A stretch of 64,000 nt of DNA from CAWCKS01 sp963763485 (GTDB lineage: Bacteria > Pseudomonadota > Alphaproteobacteria > Rhizobiales > Xanthobacteraceae). The notes under the pieces were generated by a model. That model had not been told where the DNA came from and did not search any database. It saw nothing but the letters and a program-made list of their open reading frames with translations. The stretch covers positions 496,001 through 560,000 of the forward strand of contig CAVXOW010000007.1 in assembly GCA_963763485.1 (NCBI GenBank), written 5' to 3'. Of the stretch, positions 26,641 through 36,523 are shown one piece after another. The stretch's first letter is position 1; the number at the start of each line of letters is the position of its first letter. The translations under genes and the position numbers were made by a program.

Positions 26641-26867
26641 ACACGATAGACCGCCCCGAGGTCTCTTTCGAGCAGCGCACGACGACCCTGCTCGCCAAGC
26701 TGGTCAGGAAGTTGCGCTGGATTGGCATGGAAGAGGAAGCGAGGCGAATAAGTCTCGTGCTGTGCCAGATCGACGTGGTGGAGACTTTGCTGGCCGATCC
26801 GAACGTCAGGCCGATGTATCTGAATTCGGCGGCTCGGCGATCCTCGCCGCTAAACACACGATGGTGA
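26625..26867 (+). CDS. Small hypothetical protein
   Basis: An 80-residue protein with AGAGAGG about six bases before the ATG at 26625. KLVRKLRWIGMEEEARRISL and ETLLADP suggest two amphipathic helices. Similar short proteins occur beside stress genes in rhizobia, but I cannot name a family or a function. It follows the zinc-ribbon-like gene and precedes the slipin gene by about 150 bp on the same strand. Confidence 0.5.
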   Translation: MEFSLNTIDRPEVSFEQRTTTLLAKLVRKLRWIGMEEEARRISLVLCQIDVVETLLADPNVRPMYLNSAARRSSPLNTRW

Positions 26868-27016
26868 AGCCGAGCAGCTGAAGATGAATTGCGCCGGCGG
26901 ACTTCGGCGGCATTTTCATCATCTCGGTATTTGAACGCCAGCGGAACCCCAACCGCGACGCGAGTGATTTTTTGCCAAGTCAGAGGATCAATCATCCATT
27001 GCCGAGGTGTTAACCC

Positions 27017-27934
27017 ATGAAACCGGCCAACTCGTTTGCAACGCTCGTCTTCGTCGTCATCCTCACCGCGGGCATCGCTTTCACCTTCGCAAGGTACGGG
27101 ATCACCGCAAGCTGGGAGGGCAACTGGCTTATTCTCGTGACCATTATTGTCGCCGTTGTCGTTGCTCTGGCGATCAAGGTGGCGGACCAGTGGAATAGAG
27201 CAGTTGTCCTGCGTCTCGGCCGCTTTCACGCGATGCGCGGGCCTGGATTGTTCCTGATCGTGCCAATCATCGACACCATTCCCTACTGGATCGACACCCG
27301 CGTGATTACCAGCGCGTTCAAGGCGGAAAAAACACTGACCAAAGATACCGTTCCGGTCGATGTCGATGCCGTGCTGTTCTGGAAGGTCGTCGATCCGAAG
27401 AAAGCGGCGCTTGACGTTGCCGACTATGGCAGCGCCATCAGTTGGGCCTCGCAGACCGCACTTCGCGACGTCATCGGCAAGACGATGTTGTCCGACATGC
27501 TCGAGGGTCGCGAAAAGATCAGCAGCGAACTGCAGCGGATCATCGACGTGCGCACCGAACCATGGGGCATCAATGTCATTTCCGTGGAGGTCAAGGACGT
27601 CTTGATTCCGCCCGCCCTGGAGGACGCGATGTCGATGCAGGCGCAGGCCGAACGCGAACGACAGGCCCGCGTCATCCTGGGCGACTCCGAGCGGCAGATT
27701 GCCGAGAAGTTCGGCGAGGCCGCAAAAACCTATGCCAGCAATCCGACCGCGTTTCATCTGCGCGCGATGAACATGCTGTACGAAGGGCTGAAGCAGAATT
27801 CCACGATTGTCATCGTCCCGAGCACGGCGGCTGACAGCATGCAGCTTGGCGGCATTGCCGGACTGACCGCATTGACGATGGGGCTGCAACAGGGGGGCGA
27901 CAAGACATCGGTGACGGGAGCTCCGCAAGCCTGA
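27017..27934 (+). CDS. Slipin / SPFH (stomatin-like) membrane protein
   Basis: A 305-residue band-7 protein. Two hydrophobic N-terminal segments (about 7-30 and 36-55) are followed by the SPFH domain, with VLRLGRFHAMRGPGLFLIVP, DTRVITSAFKAEKTLTKDTV, VDVDAVLFWKVVDPKKAALD and ALRDVIGKTMLSDMLEGRE. A Gln/Glu/Ala-rich coiled coil (about 200-250) follows. Such proteins oligomerise into membrane scaffolds and often partner with NfeD or with proteases such as FtsH; no nfeD gene is nearby, but ftsH is in the window. GAGGTG lies upstream of the ATG. It begins a same-strand run: slipin, AhpD-like, phaB, phaA, HdeD-like. Confidence 0.88.
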   Translation: MKPANSFATLVFVVILTAGIAFTFARYGITASWEGNWLILVTIIVAVVVALAIKVADQWNRAVVLRLGRFHAMRGPGLFLIVPIIDTIPYWIDTRVITSAFKAEKTLTKDTVPVDVDAVLFWKVVDPKKAALDVADYGSAISWASQTALRDVIGKTMLSDMLEGREKISSELQRIIDVRTEPWGINVISVEVKDVLIPPALEDAMSMQAQAERERQARVILGDSERQIAEKFGEAAKTYASNPTAFHLRAMNMLYEGLKQNSTIVIVPSTAADSMQLGGIAGLTALTMGLQQGGDKTSVTGAPQA

Positions 27935-27998
27935 CCAATGGTCGTGCGTTGAAGCAAATCGCGGTTGGCTTGGTGATGGTCCGGTAGGAGATGCAGAG

Positions 27999-28355
27999 AT
28001 GGACACGAATTATCCGGAGCGCCGAAAGCAACTGGAGAAGCTGCTGGCAGAGCTTGGCAAGACATTGCCTGGCCCGCTCGGCGGCTTTGCGGGCCTGCAT
28101 AGGGAGTCGGTTGCCGCTGGGGCCCTCAGCACCAAAGTCAAAGAACTCATTGCATTGGGTATTGGCGTCGCGGTTCGATGTGATGGCTGTATCTCGTTTC
28201 ATGTGCATGACGCATTGAGAGCCGGCGCAACACGTAAGGAAATTATCGAAACTCTCGGCGTCGCAATCATGATGGGCGGTGGACCTGCGGCAATGTACGC
28301 TTGTGACGCGTTCGATGCACTGGATCAATTCGAGAAGGCGGGCGTTCGGAGCTGA
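27999..28355 (+). CDS. AhpD-like thiol protein, second copy
   Basis: This 118-residue protein is a close paralogue of the one at 1670-2026. It has the same redox signature at the same positions: Glu49, Cys61, Cys64 and His68 (E-x11-C-x2-C-x3-H), and the same GVAIMMGGGPAAMYACDAFDALDQFE tail in slightly different form. GGAGATGCAGAG precedes the ATG. It lies between the slipin gene and phaB in a same-strand run. The family reduces peroxidase partners or acts as a decarboxylase. The CxxC/His/Glu set favours a disulfide role. No peroxidase gene is adjacent. Confidence 0.85.
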   Translation: MDTNYPERRKQLEKLLAELGKTLPGPLGGFAGLHRESVAAGALSTKVKELIALGIGVAVRCDGCISFHVHDALRAGATRKEIIETLGVAIMMGGGPAAMYACDAFDALDQFEKAGVRS

Positions 28356-28433
28356 AGTGACGACAGCGGATGCAAGGATCTCCGCGAGTTCGCGCCACCG
28401 CAAATGGAGCCGTACCCGAAGTCGGAGGAGTTG

Positions 28434-29195
28434 ATGGATCTGCAAGCCAAGACGATCGTAATTACCGGCGCAGCGCAGGGTCTTGGCCAAAAGATGGCCG
28501 AGATCGTAGCCGGTCAGGGAGCCAACGTGGCATTGGTCGATCTCGATCACGCGAAGCTCAAGGATACGTTACGCCTATGCGCGAAGGCCGGGGCAACGGT
28601 GCGCGTTTATCCGGCCGATGTGACGGATGAGCCGGCGGTCGAGGCGTTGTTCAACAGCGTCCACAAGGACTTTGGCAGCGTCGATGGCGTCATCAACAAC
28701 GCCGGCGTCACGAGCGACGCGCTGTTGGTAAAGGCCCAGAACGGCAAGGTTCAGAAAAAAATGTCCGCAGAGGAGTTCCACAAGGTCGTCGCTGTCGACT
28801 TAAGGGGCGTCTTCCTCTGTGGACGAGAGGCCGCCGTACATATGATCGAGGGTGGTCACGGCGGGGTGATCATCAATATTTCCAGTATCTCGCGCGCCGG
28901 CAATGTCGGCCAGACCAACTACTCGGCCGCCAAGGCCGGCGTTGCCGCGATGACCGTGACGTGGGCCAAGGAACTGGCGCGGTATAAGATCCGCGTGGCG
29001 GGCATTGCCCCGGGATTTTGCGATACGCGAATGGTCGCAAAAATCCCGCCAAAGATCATGGAGCGGATCATCTCGACAATTCCGCTGCGGCGGCTCGCGG
29101 CTCCAGAGGAAATCGGACGCACTGCGCTGTTCATTCTGCAGAATGATTACTGCACGGGTCGCATTCTGGAGATCGATGGCGGGCTCAGAATGTAG
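28434..29195 (+). CDS. phaB: Acetoacetyl-CoA reductase-like SDR
   Basis: A 253-residue short-chain dehydrogenase. TGAAQGLGQKMAE is the NAD(P)-binding loop, NNAGV follows, and the catalytic Ser..Tyr-x3-Lys is visible in INISSISRAG and TNYSAAKAG. The start at 28434 has CGGAGGAG five bases upstream; the frame opens 30 bases earlier without a signal. It lies 90 bp before phaA, which makes acetoacetyl-CoA reduction to (R)-3-hydroxybutyryl-CoA the best reading. By sequence alone FabG (3-oxoacyl-ACP reductase) is equally possible. Its product would feed the PhaC at 14561. Confidence 0.8.
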   Translation: MDLQAKTIVITGAAQGLGQKMAEIVAGQGANVALVDLDHAKLKDTLRLCAKAGATVRVYPADVTDEPAVEALFNSVHKDFGSVDGVINNAGVTSDALLVKAQNGKVQKKMSAEEFHKVVAVDLRGVFLCGREAAVHMIEGGHGGVIINISSISRAGNVGQTNYSAAKAGVAAMTVTWAKELARYKIRVAGIAPGFCDTRMVAKIPPKIMERIISTIPLRRLAAPEEIGRTALFILQNDYCTGRILEIDGGLRM

Positions 29196-29284
29196 CCACG
29201 AGCGTGAAATCGGAACAACGCAAAGTCTCTGTTTGAACGTGCCAAAGCGGAGCGGAACTGCTCGGAAGTTCAGGAGGTAAGATC

Positions 29285-30481
29285 ATGAGCCAGCGTGAAA
29301 TCGTGCTTTGCGACGCCTTACGGACCGCAATTGGAACATTCGACGGCAGCCTCAAGACCGTACCAGCGACCGAGTTGGGAACGATGGTTTTGCGCGCCGT
29401 GATGTCGCGTTCAAAGCTCAACGGCTCCGACGTGCAGACGGTCGTGATGGGGAATGTCATTCAGGCCGGCAACAAGATGAATCCGGCTCGGCAATCGGCG
29501 GTGGATGGTGGAATCCCGGTCGACGTGCCGGCAATGACTGTCAACCGCGTGTGTGGCTCCGGCGCCCAGGCCATTGCCTCCGCTGCGCAGGAGGTGATGC
29601 TCGGCATGCTCGACTGTGCGGTGGCAGGTGGCATGGAAAACATGGATATGGCGCCCTACCTCGCCGGCGGCGGACGATGGGGTTATCGGCTTGGCGACGC
29701 GCAACTCTACGACAGCATGCTACGGGACGGCCTCAACGACGCGTTTTCCGGTGAGCACTCGGGCTGGCACACCGAGGATCTCGTCAAGTCTCGCCAGATC
29801 ACGCGCGAAGCGCAAGACCGCTGGGCCGAACGCTCGCAGAAGCGATTTTCGGCTGCACAGGCCGCGGGGAAATTCAAGGAGGAGATTACCCCGGTCGAGC
29901 TGCACTCGCGCAAGGGGCCGAAGGCCTTCGACAAGGATGAGCACAACCGGCCCGATACGACGCTCGACAGCCTCGCCAAGCTGCACCCGGCGTTTCGCAA
30001 GGACGGAACGATCACCGCGGGAAATGCGCCGGGGCTCAACTCCGGCGCATCTGCCATGATCGTCGCCGAGCGCAGCTGGGCCGAGCGGCATCGGCTTGAG
30101 CCAATGGCGCGGGTGGTGGCTTACGGCATCGGCGCCGTCGAACCCGGCATGTTCGGACTTGGTCCGATCCCCGCGGTCCGCCAGGCGCTGGAACGCGCGA
30201 AGTGGAAAATCAGCGACATTGAACGCATCGAGATCAACGAGGCGTTCGCTGCGATCGCAATTGCGGTGACGCGCGAGCTCGGTCTCTCCGAAGATATCGT
30301 GAACGTCGAAGGCGGTGCCATCGCACATGGTCATCCGATTGGGGCAACCGGCGCCGTGCTGACCACCAGGCTTCTTCATTCGATGAAGCGTGATGGCATT
30401 TCACGCGGCGTCGTAACGTTGTGCATCGGAGGCGGCCAGGGCATTGCGTTGGCGCTCGAGGCTTTGCACGAGCAAATGTGA
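29285..30481 (+). CDS. phaA: Acetyl-CoA C-acetyltransferase (thiolase)
   Basis: A 398-residue thiolase that condenses two acetyl-CoA to acetoacetyl-CoA. Cys90 in VNRVCGSGAQ is the acyl-accepting residue. GHPIGATGAV holds the conserved His, and CIGGGQGIAL near the C-terminus holds the second Cys. NEAFAAIA is also present. AGGAGG lies about eight bases before the ATG. It follows phaB directly and ends about 40 bp before the HdeD-like gene. With PhaB and PhaC it completes the three-step PHB pathway. A degradative acyl-CoA thiolase role is the alternative. Confidence 0.9.
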   Translation: MSQREIVLCDALRTAIGTFDGSLKTVPATELGTMVLRAVMSRSKLNGSDVQTVVMGNVIQAGNKMNPARQSAVDGGIPVDVPAMTVNRVCGSGAQAIASAAQEVMLGMLDCAVAGGMENMDMAPYLAGGGRWGYRLGDAQLYDSMLRDGLNDAFSGEHSGWHTEDLVKSRQITREAQDRWAERSQKRFSAAQAAGKFKEEITPVELHSRKGPKAFDKDEHNRPDTTLDSLAKLHPAFRKDGTITAGNAPGLNSGASAMIVAERSWAERHRLEPMARVVAYGIGAVEPGMFGLGPIPAVRQALERAKWKISDIERIEINEAFAAIAIAVTRELGLSEDIVNVEGGAIAHGHPIGATGAVLTTRLLHSMKRDGISRGVVTLCIGGGQGIALALEALHEQM

Positions 30482-30519
30482 AGCCAGGCGACATTGTTCG
30501 TCTTTGGTGGGTGAGGAAA

Positions 30520-31116
30520 ATGGCTCAAACGATTCAACCGGCTCAGTTGCTTGACCTTGAGAAACTCCGCGCGGAATTCAAAAAATCGCTCAACGAGCAC
30601 TGGCTGCTCTATTTCATAGAAGCAATTGTGCTCATCGTGCTCGGCGTTCTCGCCGTTGTCGTACCGCCGCTTGCGAGTCTCGCCGTAGAGATTTTTGTCG
30701 GATGGCTGCTTCTGGTTGGCGGGGGCGTCGGCTTCATTACGACCTTCGTTGGTCACAAGATGCCGGGCTTTTGGTGGTCGCTGGTCTCGGCCGCACTGGC
30801 GGTCGGCGTCGGGGCTATGCTGATCTGGTCGCCGCTACGCGGCATTCTTTCACTTACGTTGGTACTTGCCGTCTTCTTCGTCGTCGAAGGCATCGCCTCG
30901 ATCATGTTCGCTATCGAGCATCGACGGCAAGCGTCCCACAGTTGGGGATGGCTGGTGGTATCCGGCGTCATCGATTTGGCCCTTGCCGGGTTCATCATCT
31001 CCGGCTTCCCCGGGACGGCCGCGTGGGCAATTGGTCTAATCGTCGGAGTTGATTTTATATTTGGAGGGTCGTCGCTCATGGTGATGGCGCTGCGAGCTCG
31101 CAGGACGATCTCGTGA
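30520..31116 (+). CDS. HdeD family (DUF308) membrane protein
   Basis: A membrane protein of about 198 residues with six hydrophobic segments in three pairs, the HdeD/DUF308 pattern (EAIVLIVLGVLAVVVPPLAS; GGGVGFITTF; LVVSGVIDLALAGFIISGFP). HdeD is linked to acid and general stress in enteric bacteria; the molecular role is unknown. I chose the ATG at 30520 (MAQTIQPAQLL) preceded by GTGAGGA. The frame runs back into phaA. It sits between phaA and the broken P-type ATPase gene on the same strand. Confidence 0.82.
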   Translation: MAQTIQPAQLLDLEKLRAEFKKSLNEHWLLYFIEAIVLIVLGVLAVVVPPLASLAVEIFVGWLLLVGGGVGFITTFVGHKMPGFWWSLVSAALAVGVGAMLIWSPLRGILSLTLVLAVFFVVEGIASIMFAIEHRRQASHSWGWLVVSGVIDLALAGFIISGFPGTAAWAIGLIVGVDFIFGGSSLMVMALRARRTIS

Positions 31117-31189
31117 GGTGACCTGCTGAAGCGTTCCAAACCCGCGCGACGGGCGGTCTGCTAGGGATTTGAAAAAAGAGGCTTGGATC

Positions 31190-33703
31190 ATGACCGCAGA
31201 ACAGCAGGCCTCCGGCAAGAACCGCAACGTCACTCCACCGAACAAGCCCGGTCACTTGACCGGCCTTTCCGCCGATGAAGCGAGACGCCTGCTCGCGAAA
31301 CATGGCGAGAACGCCATTCGCGAGGAGCATGTCAATCCACTGCGAAAATTTCTCACCTATTTTTGGGGGCCGATCCCCTGGATGATTGAGGTGGCGGCCA
31401 TTCTCTCGGGCGTGACTCAGCGGTGGGACGATCTGGCCATCATCATCGTGATGTTGTTGATCAACGCCGGGGTCGGCTTCTTCGAAGAATACAAGGCGGG
31501 CAACGCGATCGAAGCGCTCAAGCAACGCTTGGCGCCAGTGGCGCGGGTGCTTGCGCGATGGTACCTGGCAGGATCTTGCAGCGCGGCTGCTCGTGCCAGG
31601 CGATGTTGTTTTGGTCAAGCTCGGCAACATCGTGCCTGCGGATATCAAACTTCTCGAGGGCGACTATCTCAGCATCGACCAATCGGCCCTTACGGGAGAA
31701 TCCCTGCCGGTCGACAAGAAGGTGGGCGATGTTGCTTACTCAGGCTCTATCGTCCGGCAGGGTCAAATGCGTGCGCTGGTGACTGCCACAGGAATGGAGA
31801 CTTATTTCGGCAAGACCGCGCAGCTCGTCGAGACCGCCCAGCAACGCTCGCATTTTCAGCAGGCCGTGCTCAAAATCGGTAACTTTTTGATACTGATTAC
31901 GCTTGGCCTCGTTGCGCTTATTCTCATGGTCGCGCTGTTTCGCGAACAAAGCCTGATCAATACGCTTGTCTTCGCGCTGATTTTGACCGTGGCGGCAATC
32001 CCCGTGGCCTTGCCGGCGGTGCTGTCGGTGACCATGGCGGTCGGCGCTTCGAAGCTCGCCGATATGAAGGCTATCGTCTCGCGGCTCGTTGCGATCGAAG
32101 AAATGGCCGGCATGGACCTGTTGTGTTCCGATAAGACGGGAACCTTGACCAAGAACGAGTTGACGCTGGGAGATCCGCTGCCGATCGGAACGGAGGATCG
32201 GCGGGACCTACTGCTGGCTGCCGCACTCACCTGCGAAAGGGACGCGCCCGATGCTATCGACGCGGCGGTGCTCCAGGGGATCGACGACAAACGCGGTCTT
32301 GCCGGCTACCAGATTGTCAAATTTTCGCCGTTTGACCCGGTCCGCAAACGTGCCGAAGCCCAGGTGCAAATAGGTGGCCGCAGTTTCCAAGTGGCCAAGG
32401 GTGCTCCCCAAGTTATTCTCGATCTCGTCAAGCCTGATGACGTGCTTCAACAAAAGGTACGCGCAGCGACTGATGAGATCGCGGGCCGCGGCTTCCGAAC
32501 CCTTGGTGTAGCCAAGACCGGAGATGACGGAAAGTGGCGGTTCCTGGGGCTGCTGCCGCTTTTCGACCCACCGCGCGACGATTCCGCGACGACCATTGCA
32601 ACGGCACACCACATGGGTCTTCAGGTCCGTATGGTGACCGGCGATCACATCGCGATCGCGCGGGAAATCGCCGGCAAGCTTGGGCTCGGGACCGATATCG
32701 TTTCAGCCCGCGAGATATTTGCTCCATGATGGGACTGACGGTGACGCAGCCCGGATCGAAAGCGCCGACGGCTATGCCGAGGTGTTTCCCGAGCACAAGT
32801 TCAAGATCGTGCGCGCCTTGCAACGCTCCGGCCATATCGTTGGCATGACCGGCGACGGCGTCAACGATGCGCCGCCACTCAAGCAAGCGGATATCGGCAT
32901 CGCGGTCAGCGGAGCGACCGATGCTGCGCGAGCTGCAGCCGATCTCGTGCTTACGGCCCCCGGCCTATCTGTAATAGCACGTGCGATCGAGGAGGCGCGG
33001 CGAATTTTCGAGCGGATGACAAGCTATGCAACCTTCCGAATTGCCGAAACCATCCGCGTTCTGCTGTTCATGACGCTTTCGATTATTGTCTTCGATTTCT
33101 ATCCTGTCACCGCGGTCATGATCGTCCTGCTCGCGATCTTTAATGACGTGCCGATCATGATGATCGCCTACGACGATGTATCGGTCGCCAAACAACCGGT
33201 CCGGTGGGATATGGGCCGCGTCCTGACGGTGAGCGCATTCCTCGGAATTTCTGGGCGTGATTGCAAGTTTTGGCGTGTTCTGGTTCGCCGAGCGATATCT
33301 GCATTTGCCCCGGCCGACAATTCAAACGCTGATTTTCCTGAAGTTGCTGGTGGCAGGACACCTGACAATCTATCTGACGCGCAATGTCGGTTGGTTCTGG
33401 CAACGGCCGTGGCCGAATTGGCGATTATTTTGCGCATGTGAAGCAACGCAGATTTTCGGAACGCTGGCCGCTGTTTATGGCTGGTTTGTTGAGCCCATCG
33501 GATGGAGTTATGCGCTTTTGGTGTGGGCGTACGCTCTTGCCTGGTTTGTTATCAACAATGTCGGCAAAATTTTACTCTATCGCGCGTTGCGGGGCGAATC
33601 GCGATGGATGTCGCGGCATCTCGCTCGGGTGCATGGCGTGTTGCATACTCACAAGACTCACCTTAGCCAACAAGCCTCGCACCGGCGCAGGGTAAGGCAA
33701 TAG
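31190..33703 (+). pseudogene. P-type H+-ATPase (type IIIA-like), three frame breaks
   Basis: All parts of a plasma-membrane proton-pumping P-type ATPase are present, but in three changes of frame. The N-terminal cytoplasmic region and first helices (31190-31555) include FLTYFWGPIPWMIEVAAILS. The second segment (31555-32715) has TGESLPVDKK, CSDKTGTLTKNE with the phosphorylated Asp, and KGAPQVILDLVKP. The third (32715-33250) has MTGDGVNDAPPLKQADIGIAV. The last helices (33250-33703) include TLAAVYGWFV. Removing one T at each of about 31553, 32720 and 33254 restores one continuous frame; each lies in a short run of T. It is a pseudogene unless these are sequencing errors. Confidence 0.85.
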
Positions 33704-33731
33704 GTATTATGCTCGACGAATGAGGTGAACC

Positions 33732-34168
33732 ATGAAGCGCATCCTGGTGGCAACAGATGGATCCGAGGCCGCCGGTCGGGCTATCGAGTACGCAGCGAAT
33801 TTGGCGAAGAATGAGGGCGCCGACTTGCTGATTGCGAATGTCATCGGCGAGGGACTTCCTGAGAATTTGTTCAGTCCGCATCAGCAATCGCGCAGCAAAC
33901 CTGGCTAAAGGAGCTGCTGACATCGGAATCGGCGGAGATACTGTCAAAGGCTAGAGACCGCGCACGAAGTATCGGTGTGGCGATGGTCGAATTGGAGTCG
34001 CGTATTGGCGATACCGCGCAAACCATCGTTGAGATCGCGCAAGAAAAAAAGGTGGATACCATCGTCGTTGGCAAGCGCGGCGCCGGACGCATCGGCGAGT
34101 TCTTGTTCGGCAGCATCTCGCAAAAGATTGTCAGTCTTGCGCCGCTGCCTGTGATCGTAGTTCCCTGA
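33732..34168 (+). pseudogene. Universal stress protein UspA family, frameshifted
   Basis: The ATG at 33732 (AGGTGAAC upstream) opens MKRILVATDGSEAAGRAIEY and then NLAKNEGADLLIANVIGEGLPENL, a normal UspA start, and stops at 33907. The second half continues in another frame from about 33870 (AQQTWLKELLTSESAE) and ends TIVVGKRGAGRIGEFLFGSIS..SLAPLPVIVVP, with the Gly-rich ATP-binding signature. One missing T in the run at about 33866 joins the halves into an ordinary protein of about 145 residues. UspA proteins bind ATP and support survival in stasis. It sits between the broken ATPase and the broken PhaC-like gene. Confidence 0.82.
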
Positions 34169-34254
34169 TCGCTAGCGTCGATGGCTCGGTGAATAGAGAA
34201 GTCGCCGACGATTTTGTGTGTGTTGGCCAGTTGATCCGTAAGGGTAGAACAGTG

Positions 34255-35375
34255 ATGTCGAAAACATCGTCGGTCAAATCTTCTGAGCTATCGCTGGCAA
34301 GTGTTCCGGCGTTTTGGCCGATGGCGATGGCTGCCGCGATGGCTCGAGGAGGGGACCGAGCTCTATGCCAAGAACCTCAAATTCGTCGAGGAAGAGATCA
34401 AAATTCATGATGAGCTGAGGCCTGTCCTCGCGACGCCGAACCAGGTGCGCCTCGATCTGCGGACCATGGTGCTGCGCGATTACGGAAAACCAGCGGGTAT
34501 TCCCGACACTGGTCGACGCGCCGCACGCCGGCCATACTGCGATGATCGCCGACTATCAGAAGGGCCAGAGCTTGATCGAGACTCTGCTTGCCAACGGCAT
34601 CGACCATGTCGTGCTTGACCGACTGGAAGTCGGCCACCGAGGACATGAAGGATTTGGAGATCGACAACTATCTCGCGGAAATCATCGTTGCCATCGATGA
34701 TCTTGGAGGGCGCGTGAATCTGGTCGGGCTTTGTCAGGGCGGTTGGGTGTCGGCGATGATCGCCGCGCGGTTTCCCGACAAGGTCAACTCGCTGGTGCTC
34801 GCCGGTTCGCCGATCGACACCGACGCCGGCAACGGATCGATCAAGCGCATGGTGCATGATTCGCCTGCCTCGTTCTACGAGGAGCTGGTGGAGCTCGGCG
34901 GCGGCCTGATGAAGGGCAAATTCATGCTGCAGGGCTGGAAGAACATGCATCCCGGAGCAGCACTACATTCGAGGATCACATCGATCTCTACGAGCACATC
35001 GATGACCCGGCATACATAGCCAAGGAGGAAGCGTTCAAGAGCTGGTACGAAAATCCGATCGATCTGCCCGGGCGCTGGTATCTTCAGGTGATCACTCAGC
35101 TCTTCAAGGAGAACCGGCTCGCCAAAGGCGAGTTCGTGGGGCTTGGTCGGAGGCTCGATCTCCACAACATCACTTGCCCGGCCTATCTGCTGGCCGGCGA
35201 CGCCGACGATATCACAACACCCGAACAGGTTCTTGACGCCGCAAAATATATTGGGACGCCGAAGGATCGCATTGTTCAAAAGACCGTACCTGGCGGCCAT
35301 ATCGGCTTGTTCATGGGGGCTCGCACATTGAAGGAGCACTGGCCGCCGATTGCGCGCTGGATTGCCTCCCAATAG
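34255..35375 (+). pseudogene. PhaC-like alpha/beta hydrolase, at least five frame breaks
   Basis: Joined across frames, the gene encodes about 370 residues of an alpha/beta-hydrolase fold related to PHA synthases and intracellular depolymerases. Segments include EEGTELYAKNLKFVEEEIKI, TMVLRDYGKP, ADYQKGQSLIETLLANGIDH, DMKDLEIDNYLAEIIVAIDD, the nucleophile box GLCQGGW, TCPAYLLAGDADDITTPEQV and the catalytic-His region PGGHIGLFMG. Frame changes occur near 34345, 34505, 34611, 34945 and 34972. ATG 34255 is the likely start (MSKTSSVKSS). Most breaks are one added or lost base. It is decayed, and the intact relative would probably bind PHA or its monomer esters. Confidence 0.78.
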
Positions 35376-35488
35376 CTTTCTGCCGGAGCGCCGATGCGTG
35401 TCAACCGCTCGTCCGGACGCAGGAAGTCTCCTCGGGTTTGAGATCGTCACTGAAAATTTGCGTCGACTGATTTGGCAGGAATTTCAGT

Positions 35489-36369
35489 ATGGATTACCGC
35501 AAGAAATTTGTCGTCAAACCGGGCACGAAGATGCGGCTTGCGAAGATCGATCCTTCCTTCACAGGCAAGCACGAGTCACACAAGAAGGCCGACGTCCGAA
35601 ATCGACAAGCATGTCGCGCGCATGGACAAGCTGCAATATCTGCTGTTTGCCGACGGCAACCAATCGTTGCTGATCGTCTTGCAGGCCCTCGACGCCGCCG
35701 GCAAGGATGGCGTCATTCGGCATATTTTCAGCGGCATGAACCCGCAAGGAACATCGGTCGCGGATTCAAGGAGCCGAGCAAAATCGAACTTGCCCACGAT
35801 TTTCTCTGGCGGGCGCACCTGCCTGCTCCTCCCAAGGGCGAAGTGGTGATCTACAACCGGTCGTATTACGAGAACGTCCTCGTCGTGCGCGTCCACGAAC
35901 TCGTGCCTCGCATCGGTCTGGTGAAAGTACTACGACTTGATCAACGATTTCGAGAAGCTGCTCGAGCTGAACGGCACGCGGATCCTCAAGTTCTATCTCC
36001 ACATCAGCCCCGACGAGCAGCTTGATCGGTTCAAGCAGCGGCTCGACGATCCAGTCGCGACACTGGAAGATCAGCGAAAGCGATTATTCCGAGCGCGAGC
36101 TGTGGCCGAAATATATCGAGGCCTATGAGGACGCTCTCTCGCTGACTAGCACGAAGCGGGCGCCATGGTATGTCATCCCGGCGAACCACAAATGGTTCCG
36201 CAATCTCGCGGTTTCGCAGATCATCGCGGATACGATGGACGAAATGGGTCTGAAGTTGCCGCCGACCGACGTCGACATCGCCGCAATCCGGCGCAAATAC
36301 CACTCGGCCGAGCTTGAGCAGCAGATCGCCAAACAGGGCGAATACGCAGGCAGAACCAAGGCTAGATGA
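35489..36369 (+). pseudogene. Polyphosphate kinase 2 (PPK2), four frame breaks
   Basis: PPK2 uses polyphosphate to phosphorylate nucleotides. The pieces are in order. The start MDYRKKFVVKPGTKMRLAKI is at 35489. ALDAAGKDGVIRHIFSGMNP is the Walker A region. Then come PSKIELAHDFLWRAHLPAPP, YNRSYYENVLVVRVHELVP (the NRSYYE motif) and INDFEKLLELNGTRILKFYL. The final part is DYSERELWPKYIEAYEDAL and KWFRNLAVSQIIADTMDEMG, ending at 36369. Frame changes occur near 35600, 35758, 35928 and 36062. The parts would give about 290 residues, normal for PPK2. It is the fourth broken gene in a row. Confidence 0.85.
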
Positions 36370-36523
36370 CATCGCGGGAAACGGGTGAGCTTTTGCCGGA
36401 CTTGGGCGAGCATGATCGATCGGAAGGCGACAATACGCAGCCATCGCAAGCGGACCTCGATCTCAGCTTCGGAGCCGCTGCCGCTGTCCGACGAGGCTTG
36501 CATGAGGAGGCAACGTTAGGCCT

